Source: Streptomyces sp. NBC_00224 (GTDB lineage Bacteria > Actinomycetota > Actinomycetes > Streptomycetales > Streptomycetaceae). Taken from it: 64,000 nucleotides of DNA. The position numbers and the translations under genes were made by a program. Where the stretch lies: contig NZ_CP108106.1 in assembly GCF_041435195.1 (NCBI RefSeq), forward strand, positions 3,038,001-3,102,000. The letters are read 5' to 3'. The notes under the pieces are model-generated. The model was not told the origin of the DNA. It searched no databases and saw only the letters and a program-made list of their open reading frames with translations. Positions 17,596-25,937 of the stretch are shown piece by piece (position 1 is the first letter of the stretch; each line of letters starts with the position of its first letter).

Positions 17596-18786
17596 GTGGA
17601 ACTGACTCTCCTCGGCACCGGAGCCCCCGGCGGGCTGCCGAGCCCCGACTGTCCCTGCGCCGCGTGCGCCTCGGCCCGCGGCGACCAGGCGCGCGCCGCG
17701 ACCGCCCTGCTCGTCGACGGCGCCCTGCTGCTCGATCTGACCCCCGGGGCGGCGCTGGCCGCCGCCCGGGCCGGGCACTCGCTCACGGGCGTACGGCAGG
17801 TCCTGCTCACCCATCCGCACGACGGGCCCGCGGTGGAGCTGCCGCCCGGGCTCCCGTCGGCCGGGCGGGTGCCGGACGGCCGGGTCCTGACGCTGATCAG
17901 CGGGCACCGGGTGCGGGCCGTGCCGATGGACGCGCCGGGCACGGGGTACGAGGTGACCTCGCCGGAGGGCGAGCGGCTGCTGTATCTGCCGCCGGGGGGC
18001 GCGCCGTCGGGGATGGCCGGTGCCTCGCCCCCGTACGACATGGTGGTCTGCGACGTCCTGGGGCGGCCGGACGCGCTGGCGCGGCTGCGGGCGGCGGGCG
18101 GCGTGGGGCCCGCCACCGATGTGGTGGCCGCGCACATCGACCACGGCGTGCCGCCCGGCCGGGAGCTCGCCCGGCGGCTGGCGGCGGCCGGGGCGCGGGT
18201 GGTGGCGGACGGGACGACGCTGATCGTCGGGGAGTACCACGCGGTGCCCGATCTGCCGCGCCGCACCCTGGTGCTCGGCGGGGCCCGCTCGGGCAAGTCG
18301 GTGGAGGCCGAACGCCGTCTGGAGGCCTTCCCGGAGGTCGTGTACGTGGCGACGGGCGGCACCCGGGACGGCGACGCGGAGTGGGCGGCGCGGGTGGGGC
18401 TGCACCGCGACCGGCGGCCCGGCGCCTGGCGCACGGAGGAGACCTGCGACCTGGTGCCGCTCCTCGCCTCGGCCGGGCCCGCGCTGCTCGTCGACTGTCT
18501 GGCGCTGTGGCTGACCGACGCGATGGACCGGACCGGGGCGTGGTGGGAGGAGGAGAAGCTGCCGGAGGCGGTGCGGGAGCGGGTGGCCGAGCTGGTCGCG
18601 GCGGTCCGGGCGACCTCCAGGACCGTGGTGTTCGTCAGCAACGAGGTGGGCTCCGGGGTGGTGCCCTCGACGCGCGCCGGACGGATGTTCCGGGACGAGC
18701 TCGGCAGGCTCAACGCGGCGGTCGCGGGCGAGTGCGAACACGTGCTCCTGGTGGTCGCCGGGCAGGCTCTGGTGCTGCGCGGCTGA
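17596..18786 (+). CDS. cobU: Metallo-beta-lactamase-like domain fused to CobU
   Basis: The C-terminal half (about 225-396) is adenosylcobinamide kinase/guanylyltransferase, which activates the corrin ring for lower-ligand attachment in B12 synthesis. It has the P-loop GGARSGKS near residue 229, HRDRRPGAWRTEE with the guanylylation histidine, LVDCLALWL and VFVSNEVGSGVVP. The N-terminal half (about 1-215) has an MBL-fold opening (LTLLGTGAPGGLPSPDCPCAAC) with a degenerate metal motif THPHDGPA in place of HxHxDH, and AHIDHG later. GTG start after GGGAGGATC. The fused half may be a vestigial or altered hydrolase. Confidence 0.88.
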   Translation: MELTLLGTGAPGGLPSPDCPCAACASARGDQARAATALLVDGALLLDLTPGAALAAARAGHSLTGVRQVLLTHPHDGPAVELPPGLPSAGRVPDGRVLTLISGHRVRAVPMDAPGTGYEVTSPEGERLLYLPPGGAPSGMAGASPPYDMVVCDVLGRPDALARLRAAGGVGPATDVVAAHIDHGVPPGRELARRLAAAGARVVADGTTLIVGEYHAVPDLPRRTLVLGGARSGKSVEAERRLEAFPEVVYVATGGTRDGDAEWAARVGLHRDRRPGAWRTEETCDLVPLLASAGPALLVDCLALWLTDAMDRTGAWWEEEKLPEAVRERVAELVAAVRATSRTVVFVSNEVGSGVVPSTRAGRMFRDELGRLNAAVAGECEHVLLVVAGQALVLRG

Positions 18787-18837
18787 AGCCGGGCCTGATC
18801 TTGCCGCACCACCCGTGGGGCGACCGCGAACTGCCGG

Positions 18838-18843
18838 TACTGT
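18838..18843 (+). promoter_or_regulatory. Leaderless -10 element of cobT
   Basis: TACTGT ends 7 bases before the ATG at 18851, with no ribosome site between. Confidence 0.5.
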
Positions 18844-18850
18844 TCAGCGA

Positions 18851-19924
18851 ATGAGCAGGCTGAATCTCGACGACTTCTCCGATCTGATCGAACGCCCCGA
18901 CAGCGGTGTGCGGCGTGACGCCGAGGAACGCCGGGAGCGGCTGACCGTGCCGTCCGGCGCCCTCGGCCGGCTCGACGAGCTGGGCGAGTGGCTGTCCGCC
19001 GCGCAGGGCACGGTTCCGGTCAAACCCATCGAGCACCCGCGCATGATCCTCTTCGCGGGTGACCACGGCGTCGCCGAGCTGGGCGTCTCGGCCCGCCCGG
19101 CGGGCTCCGCGCACACCCTGGTGCGGTCGGTGCTCGACGGCGCGGGCCCCGTCTCCGTACTGGCCCGCCGCCTCGGCGCCCCCGTACGGATCATCGACGC
19201 GGGACTGGACTGCGACCCCGAGCTGCTGCCCGAGGACGTCGTACGGCACCGGGTGCGGCGCGGCAGCGGGCGGATCGACATCGAGGACGCGCTGACCGTC
19301 GAGGAGGCCGAGGCGGCCGTACGCCTCGGGATGCGCATCGCCGACGAAGAGGCCGACTCCGGCACCGACTTGGCCGTGCTCGGCGACCTCAGCGTCGGCG
19401 GCACCACCGCCGCGGCCACCCTGATCGCGGCGCTCTGCGGAACCGACGCCTCCGTGGTCACGGGGCGTGGCGGGGCCGCGATCGACGACCTGGCGTGGAT
19501 GCGCAAGTGCGCGGCGATCCGGGACGCGCTGCGCCGCGCGCGGCCGGTTCTGGGCGACCAGCTGGAGCTGCTGGCGGCCGTCGGCGGCGCCGACCTTGCC
19601 GCGACCACCGGTTTTCTGCTTCAGTGCGCGGTGCGCCGAATGCCGGTCATCCTCGACGGGGTGGTCTCCTCGGCCTGCGCGCTCGTTGCTCAGCGGGCCG
19701 CCTTCCGGGCTCCGGACTGGTGGCTGGCCGGTCAGCTGAGCGGTGAACCGGCCCAGTCCAAGGCACTGGACCGGATGGCACTCAACCCTCTGCTCGATCA
19801 CGGCGTCACTGTCGGTGAAGGAACCGGGGCCCTGCTCGCTCTCCCTCTCGTGCAGGCCGCCGCCGCCCTGGCCGCGGAGCTGCCCGAGCGCGCGGAGACC
19901 GAGAGGGATCGCGCCGAAGACTGA
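18851..19924 (+). CDS. cobT: Nicotinate-nucleotide-dimethylbenzimidazole phosphoribosyltransferase
   Basis: Makes alpha-ribazole phosphate, the B12 lower-ligand nucleotide, from nicotinate mononucleotide and dimethylbenzimidazole. Of 357 residues; typical motifs are LFAGDHGVAELGVSA, DLAVLGDLSVGGTTAAA, GFLLQCAVRRMPVILDG and the C-terminal GVTVGEGTGALLA containing the catalytic glutamate. The start has a leaderless-type promoter even though cobU ends only 64 bases upstream, so it can be transcribed independently. It belongs with CobU and CobS to the late cobalamin pathway. Confidence 0.95.
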   Translation: MSRLNLDDFSDLIERPDSGVRRDAEERRERLTVPSGALGRLDELGEWLSAAQGTVPVKPIEHPRMILFAGDHGVAELGVSARPAGSAHTLVRSVLDGAGPVSVLARRLGAPVRIIDAGLDCDPELLPEDVVRHRVRRGSGRIDIEDALTVEEAEAAVRLGMRIADEEADSGTDLAVLGDLSVGGTTAAATLIAALCGTDASVVTGRGGAAIDDLAWMRKCAAIRDALRRARPVLGDQLELLAAVGGADLAATTGFLLQCAVRRMPVILDGVVSSACALVAQRAAFRAPDWWLAGQLSGEPAQSKALDRMALNPLLDHGVTVGEGTGALLALPLVQAAAALAAELPERAETERDRAED

Positions 19925-19994
19925 GCCGCGGCGCGGCCGGGCACCGCCCCGGCCGCGGCCGTGACCGCCATGAGGCGCGATGTCCGATGCCCCA

Positions 19995-20000
19995 TATGAT
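19995..20000 (+). promoter_or_regulatory. Leaderless -10 element of the MprF-like gene
   Basis: TATGAT ends 8 bases before the ATG at 20009, the best match to a vegetative -10 among the leaderless set here. Confidence 0.55.
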
Positions 20001-20008
20001 CGCGTTTC

Positions 20009-21775
20009 ATGGGAGAAGTCCGCTTGACCACCGAAGGATTGAACCGGAGTACCGTCCGGTCGCGACGCAGTGCGGCATTCGCCGTCTGGTACCTGCGCGC
20101 CGTGACGTTCATCAACTTCCTGAGCGCCGTATGGGTTTCGCTGGGCCAGGACCTTCGGCGTCACAACACGGACGAGTACTTCACGCCGTATCTGCTCGAC
20201 GCCGGTTTCGCCTCGGGCGTGCTCACGCTCTTCCTCGCGGTCACCATGCGCCGCCGCAAGCGGGCCGCCTGGATCCTGAACATGGTGCTCAGCGGCCTGG
20301 TCCTGCTGCTGTACGCGTTCGTCATGGTCTTCCCGGACTTCCGGCAGTACGCGCAGAACTGGGTGTCCCTGGTCCTGACCGCCGCCTTCGTGCTCGCGCT
20401 GCTGTTCAGCCGGCGCGAGTTCTACGCGAAGGGCGACCGCTCCAACCCCAGGCTCGCGGCCGCCGTCGCGGGCGTCGGGCTGCTGGTCACCTCGCTGGTG
20501 GCCACGCTCCTGGTCACCGTCGCCAACACGTACGAGGGCAGCCAGCACTCCACGTTCCTGGGCCGCTGGCGGTACGGCGTGATGCGGCTCGTCTCACTGG
20601 TGCCCGACGACCACGACATCACCGGGATCGACACCCCGGGCTGGGTCGACGTCACCATCAACGTCCTGTCCACGCTGCTGCTCATCGCCGTGATCTACGC
20701 GGCCTTCCGCAACCGCAAGGCCGTCGACCCGATCACCGTCGAGGACGAGGAGAAGCTGCGCGCGCTCCTGGACAAGCAGGGCGAGCGCGACTCGCTCGGC
20801 TACTTCGCGCTGCGCCGCGAGAAGAGCGTCATCTGGTCCCCCACCGGCAAGGCCGCCGTGGCCTACCGGGTGGTCGGCGGCGTCTCGCTGGCCTCCGGCG
20901 ACCCGATCGGCGACCCCGAGGCGTGGCCCGGCGCGATCGAGCCGTGGCTGGCCGAGGCGCGCGAGCACGGCTGGACCCCGGCGGTGATGGGGGCCAGCGA
21001 GGAGGCGGGCACCATCTACGCCCGGCACGGCCTGGACGCGCTGGAGCTCGGTGACGAGGCACTCGTGGAGACCGCCGACTTCACCCTGGACGGCCGCGCC
21101 ATGCGAACCGTCCGCCAGGCGTACAACCGGGTGAAGCGTGCCGGGTACGAGGTGAGGATCCGCCGTCACGCGGACATTCCTGCCGATGAGATGAGTGAAC
21201 TGCTGCGCAAGGCCGACGACTGGCGCGACGGCGCCACCGAGCGCGGTTTCTCCATGGCCCTGGGCCGTCTGGGGGACCCGGCGGACGGCCAGTGCGTGAT
21301 GCTGGAGTGCACCGACGGCAACGGCGACCTGCGGGCCGTCCTGAGCTTCGTGCCGTGGGGCCCCAACGGACTCTCCCTCGACCTGATGCGCCGCGACCGG
21401 GACTCCGAGAACGGCCTGATGGAGTTCATGGTCATCGAGCTCCTCCAGCGCGCCAAGGAGATCCAGACCACCCAGGTCTCACTGAACTTCGCGATGTTCC
21501 GCTCCGTCTTCGAACGCGGCTCGAAGCTCGGCGCCGGTCCCGTGCTGAGGCTGTGGCGCTCGCTGCTCAGCTTCTTCTCCCGCTGGTGGCAGATCGAGTC
21601 GCTGTACCGGGCCAACGCCAAGTACCGCCCGATCTGGGAGCCCCGCTTCATGCTCTTCGAGAAGTCCGCCGACCTGCCGCGCATCGGTATCGCGGCCGCG
21701 CGCGCGGAAGGCTTCCTGGAGGCCCCCGGGCTGCCCAAGTGGCTGCACCGCAAGCACCTGGAGTCCCAGAGGTGA
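20009..21775 (+). CDS. MprF-like phosphatidylglycerol aminoacyltransferase (DUF2156)
   Basis: A membrane protein of 588 residues: about six to seven helices between 25 and 235, then a cytosolic DUF2156/LPG_synthase_C domain of two GNAT-like folds (about 255-570; VIWSPTGKAAVAYRVVGGVSLASGDPIG, FVPWGPNGLSLDLMRRD, SLNFAMFRSVFERG). Such proteins transfer an amino acid from tRNA to phosphatidylglycerol, changing membrane charge. The LysRS domain of mycobacterial LysX is absent, so the amino acid is uncertain. Translationally coupled to the next gene (GTGA). Confidence 0.87.
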   Translation: MGEVRLTTEGLNRSTVRSRRSAAFAVWYLRAVTFINFLSAVWVSLGQDLRRHNTDEYFTPYLLDAGFASGVLTLFLAVTMRRRKRAAWILNMVLSGLVLLLYAFVMVFPDFRQYAQNWVSLVLTAAFVLALLFSRREFYAKGDRSNPRLAAAVAGVGLLVTSLVATLLVTVANTYEGSQHSTFLGRWRYGVMRLVSLVPDDHDITGIDTPGWVDVTINVLSTLLLIAVIYAAFRNRKAVDPITVEDEEKLRALLDKQGERDSLGYFALRREKSVIWSPTGKAAVAYRVVGGVSLASGDPIGDPEAWPGAIEPWLAEAREHGWTPAVMGASEEAGTIYARHGLDALELGDEALVETADFTLDGRAMRTVRQAYNRVKRAGYEVRIRRHADIPADEMSELLRKADDWRDGATERGFSMALGRLGDPADGQCVMLECTDGNGDLRAVLSFVPWGPNGLSLDLMRRDRDSENGLMEFMVIELLQRAKEIQTTQVSLNFAMFRSVFERGSKLGAGPVLRLWRSLLSFFSRWWQIESLYRANAKYRPIWEPRFMLFEKSADLPRIGIAAARAEGFLEAPGLPKWLHRKHLESQR

Positions 21776-22515
21776 AGGCCACCCGCTCCCTGATCGGCAA
21801 CGGACCAGTACGTCGGTTCGCCCGTCGGGAGTGGGGTCCGCTCCACCTGGCCGTCCGCTACGCGCTCACCACCCAGCGCTGGCGGGCGGTCCCCATGACA
21901 CTCGGCGCGGTCGCGCTGACATCGTTGTTCCAGGTCATCCAGAACCAGCCCTGGGGCTTCCGGCCGGTCCAGCTGATCGGCTCGGTCAAGGCCGAGGACG
22001 CGCTGTGGATCTCGCTGCTGCGCACCCCGCTCTCCCTCTTCGTCCCGGCCCTGGACCTGCCGGTCTGGGGCGCGCTCGGCCAGCTGCTGCTGGTCTTCGG
22101 GATCGCGGAGATCTGCATCGGCCGCCGCCACACCCTGCTCATCGCGTACGCGGCGACCCTGGCCGGGACGATGTACGCGCGCGTGGGCATCGCACTCGGC
22201 CCCGACAGCGTCCTGGGGCTGCCCGCCTCGGACGCCAAGATGGTCGACACCGGCCCCTCGGCCGCGGTGGTGGGGCTCGCGGTGTACGTGTGCTGGCGCT
22301 ACCGGGCGTACTGGACGGCCGGGGTCGTGGTCGCGTCGATGGTCGGCGAGGTGCTGCTCAAGGACAACCTCGCGGGCAAGGAGCACCTCGCGGCGATCGT
22401 CGCGGTGGGCGTGCTGTGCTGGATCACCACGGTGCGCCAGAAGCGCCGCCGCGACCGCGCCGCTCAGGGGCGGCGCACCGGCAGCCTGTCCGGGGCACCG
22501 CCGATAAAGTCCTGA
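21772..22515 (+). CDS. Rhomboid-like integral membrane protein
   Basis: A 247-residue polytopic protein. The segment DTGPSAAVVGLAVYV resembles the rhomboid GxSxxxxGL serine motif, and KEHLAAIVAVG in the last helix resembles the histidine motif, so a serine/histidine dyad in the membrane is possible. The sequence is divergent and activity is not assured. GTG overlaps the previous stop by 4 bases with GGAG 8 upstream, so it is co-translated with the MprF-like protein. The last 52 bases overlap the convergent gene ending at 22464. Confidence 0.75.
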   Translation: MKATRSLIGNGPVRRFARREWGPLHLAVRYALTTQRWRAVPMTLGAVALTSLFQVIQNQPWGFRPVQLIGSVKAEDALWISLLRTPLSLFVPALDLPVWGALGQLLLVFGIAEICIGRRHTLLIAYAATLAGTMYARVGIALGPDSVLGLPASDAKMVDTGPSAAVVGLAVYVCWRYRAYWTAGVVVASMVGEVLLKDNLAGKEHLAAIVAVGVLCWITTVRQKRRRDRAAQGRRTGSLSGAPPIKS

Positions 22516-23216
22516 GCCCGGCGCCGCAGCCGCGTCCAGCGCCGGTCGTGCCGGTAGACCCGCATGGCCGACCGGGCGCGGGCCCGGGGCCGCTCGCGGT
22601 AGAAGCGGCGGGCCCACGGCGAGCCGGGCCGGGCGAGCCGGATCGCCCCGACGAGCGCCACGAACGGGATGAGCGTGCCCATGATGGCGAGCCGGAACTT
22701 GCCCTTGAAGAGCGCGAGCAGCACGAAGCAGAAGTTGATCGAGAGGGTGAGGATGAACGACGCCCGGTCGTGCTGCTCCTGCGCTGTCATGTCGTTGACG
22801 CCGAGCGGCGAGAACCCGCCGAGTGCGAGCAGCACCAGGGCGGCGGTCAGCACCACCACCTCGACGCTCTTGCGGCCCTGCTCGGTCCAGTAGACGTCGT
22901 CCAGGTGCAGGATCAGCGCGAACTCGTCGAGGACCAGGCCCGCGCCGACCCCGAAGACCACCGCGAAGACACCGGCGCCGATCCCGTGCCGCCCGCTGCC
23001 GACCGCCCCGAACCCGCCCACCACGGTGAGGATCACCCCGGGCACCACATGGTGGATGTGCATCCCGCCCGGCCTGATGTTGCGGAACGGGCCGCGCCCG
23101 GCCCGGATGAGCCGGGTGATCGTACGGGTGACGAGGAAGGTCAGCACGAACGACGCCAGGGCGAGCAGCATCGGAAGCTTGCCCGGCTCGACGAAGTTCC
23201 GGTTGAACCAGCTCAT
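22464..23216 (-). CDS. Polytopic integral membrane protein, function unknown
   Basis: A 250-residue protein with about five transmembrane helices, a GGMHIHHVVPGVIL motif with three histidines after the first helix, LILHLDDVYWTEQGRKSVEV in the middle, and a strongly basic C-terminus (RRFYRERPRARARS...RRRAQDF). The His/Asp pattern could bind metal or lipid head groups, but no family is recognised. Two ATGs six bases apart (23216, 23222) are possible. The 3' end overlaps the convergent rhomboid-like gene by 52 bases. Confidence 0.75.
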   Translation of the reverse strand: MSWFNRNFVEPGKLPMLLALASFVLTFLVTRTITRLIRAGRGPFRNIRPGGMHIHHVVPGVILTVVGGFGAVGSGRHGIGAGVFAVVFGVGAGLVLDEFALILHLDDVYWTEQGRKSVEVVVLTAALVLLALGGFSPLGVNDMTAQEQHDRASFILTLSINFCFVLLALFKGKFRLAIMGTLIPFVALVGAIRLARPGSPWARRFYRERPRARARSAMRVYRHDRRWTRLRRRAQDFIGGAPDRLPVRRP

Positions 23217-23293
23217 CCCCATCCGCCCTGAATCGGAGGAGTGCACGCAATACGCGCAATTTACCCCGGTGGGGCCGGGGACGGCGCCCGGGA

Positions 23294-23299
23294 TACCCT
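23294..23299 (+). promoter_or_regulatory. Leaderless -10 element of cobS
   Basis: TACCCT ends 7 bases before the ATG at 23307; same hexamer as before the DUF3043 gene. Confidence 0.5.
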
Positions 23300-23306
23300 G
23301 CGGCCG

Positions 23307-24089
23307 ATGAATCCCATGGACGGCATACGCTTCGCCTTCGGCACGCTCACCGCGCTCCCGGTACGGGTCACCCGCTGGGACCGCGAGGCGGCCCGGGCAG
23401 GGATGCTCTGGGCGCCGCTGGCGGGTCTGGTGATCGGCGCCTGCGCGGCGGCCACCGGGGGGATCCTCCTGCTCCTCGACTCGGGCCCGCTGCTCGCCGC
23501 CGTCGCCACGGCCGCGGTCCCGGCCGCGCTCACCCGGGGCCTGCACCTGGACGGCCTGGCGGACGTGGCCGACGGCCTGGGCAGCGCGAAGCCCGCCGAG
23601 GACGCGCTGCGGATCATGAAGCAGTCGGACATCGGCCCGTTCGGCGTGCTCACCCTGGTCTTCGTGCTGCTCGGCCAGGTGGCCGTGTTGGCGGAGCTGT
23701 ACGCGGCGAGCTGGGAGCGGGGCGCGGTGGCGGCCGTCGTCGCGGCCGTCACGGCCCGCCTGGCCCTCACCCTGGCCTGCCGCCCGGGCGTCCCTGCGGC
23801 TCGGCCGAACGGGTTGGGGGCGGCCGTGGCAGGCGTGGTGCCCCTGCGGGCGGCAGCGGGGGTGGCGGTGCTGGTCGCGGCCGGGTGCGCGGCCGGGGCG
23901 TGGGTGCTGCTGGGCCCCGGCGCGGCCCTCCACCACGCACTGGCGGTCGCGGCGGGCCTGCTGGCGGCCCAACTGCTCCTGACCCACTGCGTACGCCGCT
24001 TCGGCGGGGTCACGGGGGATGTGTTCGGCGCGCTGGCCGAGACGGCGACGACGACGGCCCTGATCGTGTCGGCGCTGGGGGCGAGCTAG
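23307..24089 (+). CDS. cobS: Adenosylcobinamide-GDP ribazoletransferase (cobalamin synthase)
   Basis: Membrane enzyme of 260 residues joining adenosylcobinamide-GDP to alpha-ribazole, the final assembly step of the B12 nucleotide loop. Typical features are FAFGTLTALPV at the N-terminus, the metal-binding HLDGLADVADGLG motif, MKQSDIGPFGVLTLV, and about six hydrophobic helices. ATG 23307 is chosen over the in-frame ATG at 23241 because of the leaderless promoter and family length. It is separated from cobU/cobT by three membrane-protein genes. Confidence 0.94.
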   Translation: MNPMDGIRFAFGTLTALPVRVTRWDREAARAGMLWAPLAGLVIGACAAATGGILLLLDSGPLLAAVATAAVPAALTRGLHLDGLADVADGLGSAKPAEDALRIMKQSDIGPFGVLTLVFVLLGQVAVLAELYAASWERGAVAAVVAAVTARLALTLACRPGVPAARPNGLGAAVAGVVPLRAAAGVAVLVAAGCAAGAWVLLGPGAALHHALAVAAGLLAAQLLLTHCVRRFGGVTGDVFGALAETATTTALIVSALGAS

Positions 24090-24090
24090 G

Positions 24091-24290
24091 GCCTGCGGAC
24101 CGTGCTGGGCCGAGCGCGCAGTTCCCCGCGCCCCTTCATGGCCCGGTGTTCGTCTGCGGACCGTGCTCGCTTCTCGCGCAGTTCCCCGCGCCCCTTAGGT
24201 AGTCCGCCGCAACCGGAGAACCCAGCTCAGCCACAGGCTTTTAGGGGCGCGGGGAACTGCGCGACCAGCCCAGCACGGTCCGCAGCCGAA
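24091..24290. repeat. Dispersed GC-rich repeat, three cores
   Basis: Two minus-orientation cores (CGCGCAGTTCCCCGCGCCCCTT near 24115-24136, CGCGCAGTTCCCCGCGCCCCTTA near 24175-24197) and one plus-orientation core (AGGGGCGCGGGGAACTGCGC, 24243 onward) with the usual flanks (GTTCGTCTGCGG, CCAGCCCAGCACGGTCCGCAG). The whole can form long hairpins. It lies between the convergent cobS and GH114 genes. Confidence 0.8.
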
Positions 24291-24294
24291 ATCG

Positions 24295-25185
24295 CTAGCA
24301 AGCCTTACGCCACGTACCCAGCTCCAACTGCTTCTGCATGGAGCTCAAGTGCAGCTCCCGCGCCTCGGCGCAGAACCTCGCGGGCGCCTTGTCGTACTCG
24401 ACATGGAACACCGCTTTCCCGGCGCGAGTGAACGCGCCGAGCACGTCGCACTCGCCGAACTCCGCGCACTGCTCGTTCACCGCGAAGTCGAAGTCCCCCA
24501 CCAGCTCCGGGATCTGGTCGAGGTCGTTCTTCAACCCGACCGCCAGCCCCCGGTCATGGGCGAGCCGCGCGACGAGCCGGTTGTACGCGAGCTGCTGCGC
24601 GGCCGTGAGAGGGAACCCGGTCTCGTTGTCGTAGCCGTCCATGTTGTCCGGCTCGACCGCGTCGAACCCCTTCTCCCGGCACATGTCGAACCGCTTGGCC
24701 ATCAGCGGCCCCAGCACGTCCGTGCGGCGGACGTCGAGCCAGCGCTCGCCCTTCCAGCCGTTGCTCTTACCGAGCACCGACTTGGGGAACCGGTCGGCGT
24801 CCGGGCGGAAGTCCTCCCAGGCGCCGGTCGAGACGTAGCAGATGACCTTGCGCCCGCGCCGGTGCAGATCGTCGATCTGGGCCTTGGTGACGTTGAAGCC
24901 GTCGACGTCGTACACCGGCACGTCCACCGTCGGGTCGAGCTTCCCGGTGAGCTGCCACTGCCAGGCCAGCCCGGGCCGCGGCTGCCAGCGCGCGCCGATG
25001 GGCGTCGGCGAGGGGGTGGAGGGGGTGGAGGGACTCGGGCGGGACGCGGACGGGGTCGGCGCGGTCGGGGTCGGCGCGGCGCTGGACTCGTCCGGCCCCG
25101 GCCTGTCGTCGTCGTCCGACGAGGACGAGGAGCACCCCGCCACCAGGAGCAGCAGCAGGACCAGCGCGAGCGGGAGGCGTCTCAT
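24295..25185 (-). CDS. GH114 family glycosidase lipoprotein (Ega3-like)
   Basis: Secreted lipoprotein of 296 residues; signal LVLLLLLVAGC gives a lipid-anchored cysteine, followed by a Ser/Asp/Thr/Pro linker to about residue 70 and a TIM-barrel GH114 domain. Motifs are VICYVSTGAWEDFRPDADRFP, GERWLDVRR, FDAVEPDNMDGYDNETGF with the conserved acidic residues, and FAVNEQCAEFGECD near the end. GH114 enzymes include endo-alpha-1,4-galactosaminidases such as fungal Ega3. The ATG overlaps the spherulin-like gene stop by 4 bases; it is the last gene of the five-gene operon. Confidence 0.9.
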   Translation of the reverse strand: MRRLPLALVLLLLLVAGCSSSSSDDDDRPGPDESSAAPTPTAPTPSASRPSPSTPSTPSPTPIGARWQPRPGLAWQWQLTGKLDPTVDVPVYDVDGFNVTKAQIDDLHRRGRKVICYVSTGAWEDFRPDADRFPKSVLGKSNGWKGERWLDVRRTDVLGPLMAKRFDMCREKGFDAVEPDNMDGYDNETGFPLTAAQQLAYNRLVARLAHDRGLAVGLKNDLDQIPELVGDFDFAVNEQCAEFGECDVLGAFTRAGKAVFHVEYDKAPARFCAEARELHLSSMQKQLELGTWRKAC

Positions 25186-25937
25186 CGGGCGGACTCCAGG
25201 AGGTGCGGCAGGGTGCCCCACGGGTGCGGCGCGTCCCCCGGCACCGCGCAGTGCACGGACGTGGCGGGCCGGGCGCCGGGCGGGGCCGCGTACACGAGGT
25301 GGCAGAAGCGCTCGGGCGGGTGGCCCAGGGTCCACTCCGGGGCGCGCACCTCGGGATAGGCCGCCCAGGTGCCCTCGAACGTGACGAGCAGGTCCGCGAG
25401 TTCGGCGTAGCCGGGGTCGGGGTGGGCGCCGTGGTTGAGGACCAGGGTGCGGGCCCCGGCGGCGCGGGCGGCGACCGAGAGCCGCCGGTAGTGCGGCAGC
25501 AGCCCCGGGTCGGTGGCCACCTGGTCGAGGAAGGCGCCGTCGGCCCCGTACCAGTCGCGGTGGCGCAGCAGGTCGCGTACGACGTCGGCGTGCGGGCGGC
25601 GGCCGTAGTCCGTGTCCGCGTAGCCGAGGACGGGGACGTCGGCCGCCCGCAGCCGGGCCGCGGCCTCGGCGAACGCCGGGTCGGGGGCCTCCCCCGCGCC
25701 GCTGGCCGGGTTGAGCACCACCCCGTACAGCAGGGGGGCCGCCGCGATCAGCGTCTCCCAGGCCTCGGGCCGGTCGGCCGGGTGGTCGTAGAACGGGACG
25801 AGGAGGTTCCGCTCCGGGGCGGAGGTGAGGGGTGCGGCGTGCATGGTGTGCGTGACTTCCGTCCTGATGCGCGCGGCTGCTGCGGGCCCCGCTCCGAATG
25901 CGGTCATACCCGATGTGGTCGTCCCCGATGCGATCAT
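25182..25937 (-). CDS. Spherulin-4 family protein (Sph3/GH135-like)
   Basis: Spherulation-specific family 4 fold (TIM barrel), the family of Aspergillus Sph3, a galactosaminogalactan glycoside hydrolase. The domain runs from LLVPFYDHP to the end; it includes GVVLNPASGAGE, VLGYADTDYGRR and LLVTFEGTW. In the catalytic strand it reads AFLDQVATD, so the second acidic residue of the usual DE pair is glutamine. No signal peptide is evident from either start. ATG 25937 overlaps the previous stop (ATGA); ATG 25844 is the alternative and better fits the domain edge. Downstream overlap is also 4 bases. Confidence 0.82.
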   Translation of the reverse strand: MIASGTTTSGMTAFGAGPAAAARIRTEVTHTMHAAPLTSAPERNLLVPFYDHPADRPEAWETLIAAAPLLYGVVLNPASGAGEAPDPAFAEAAARLRAADVPVLGYADTDYGRRPHADVVRDLLRHRDWYGADGAFLDQVATDPGLLPHYRRLSVAARAAGARTLVLNHGAHPDPGYAELADLLVTFEGTWAAYPEVRAPEWTLGHPPERFCHLVYAAPPGARPATSVHCAVPGDAPHPWGTLPHLLESAR

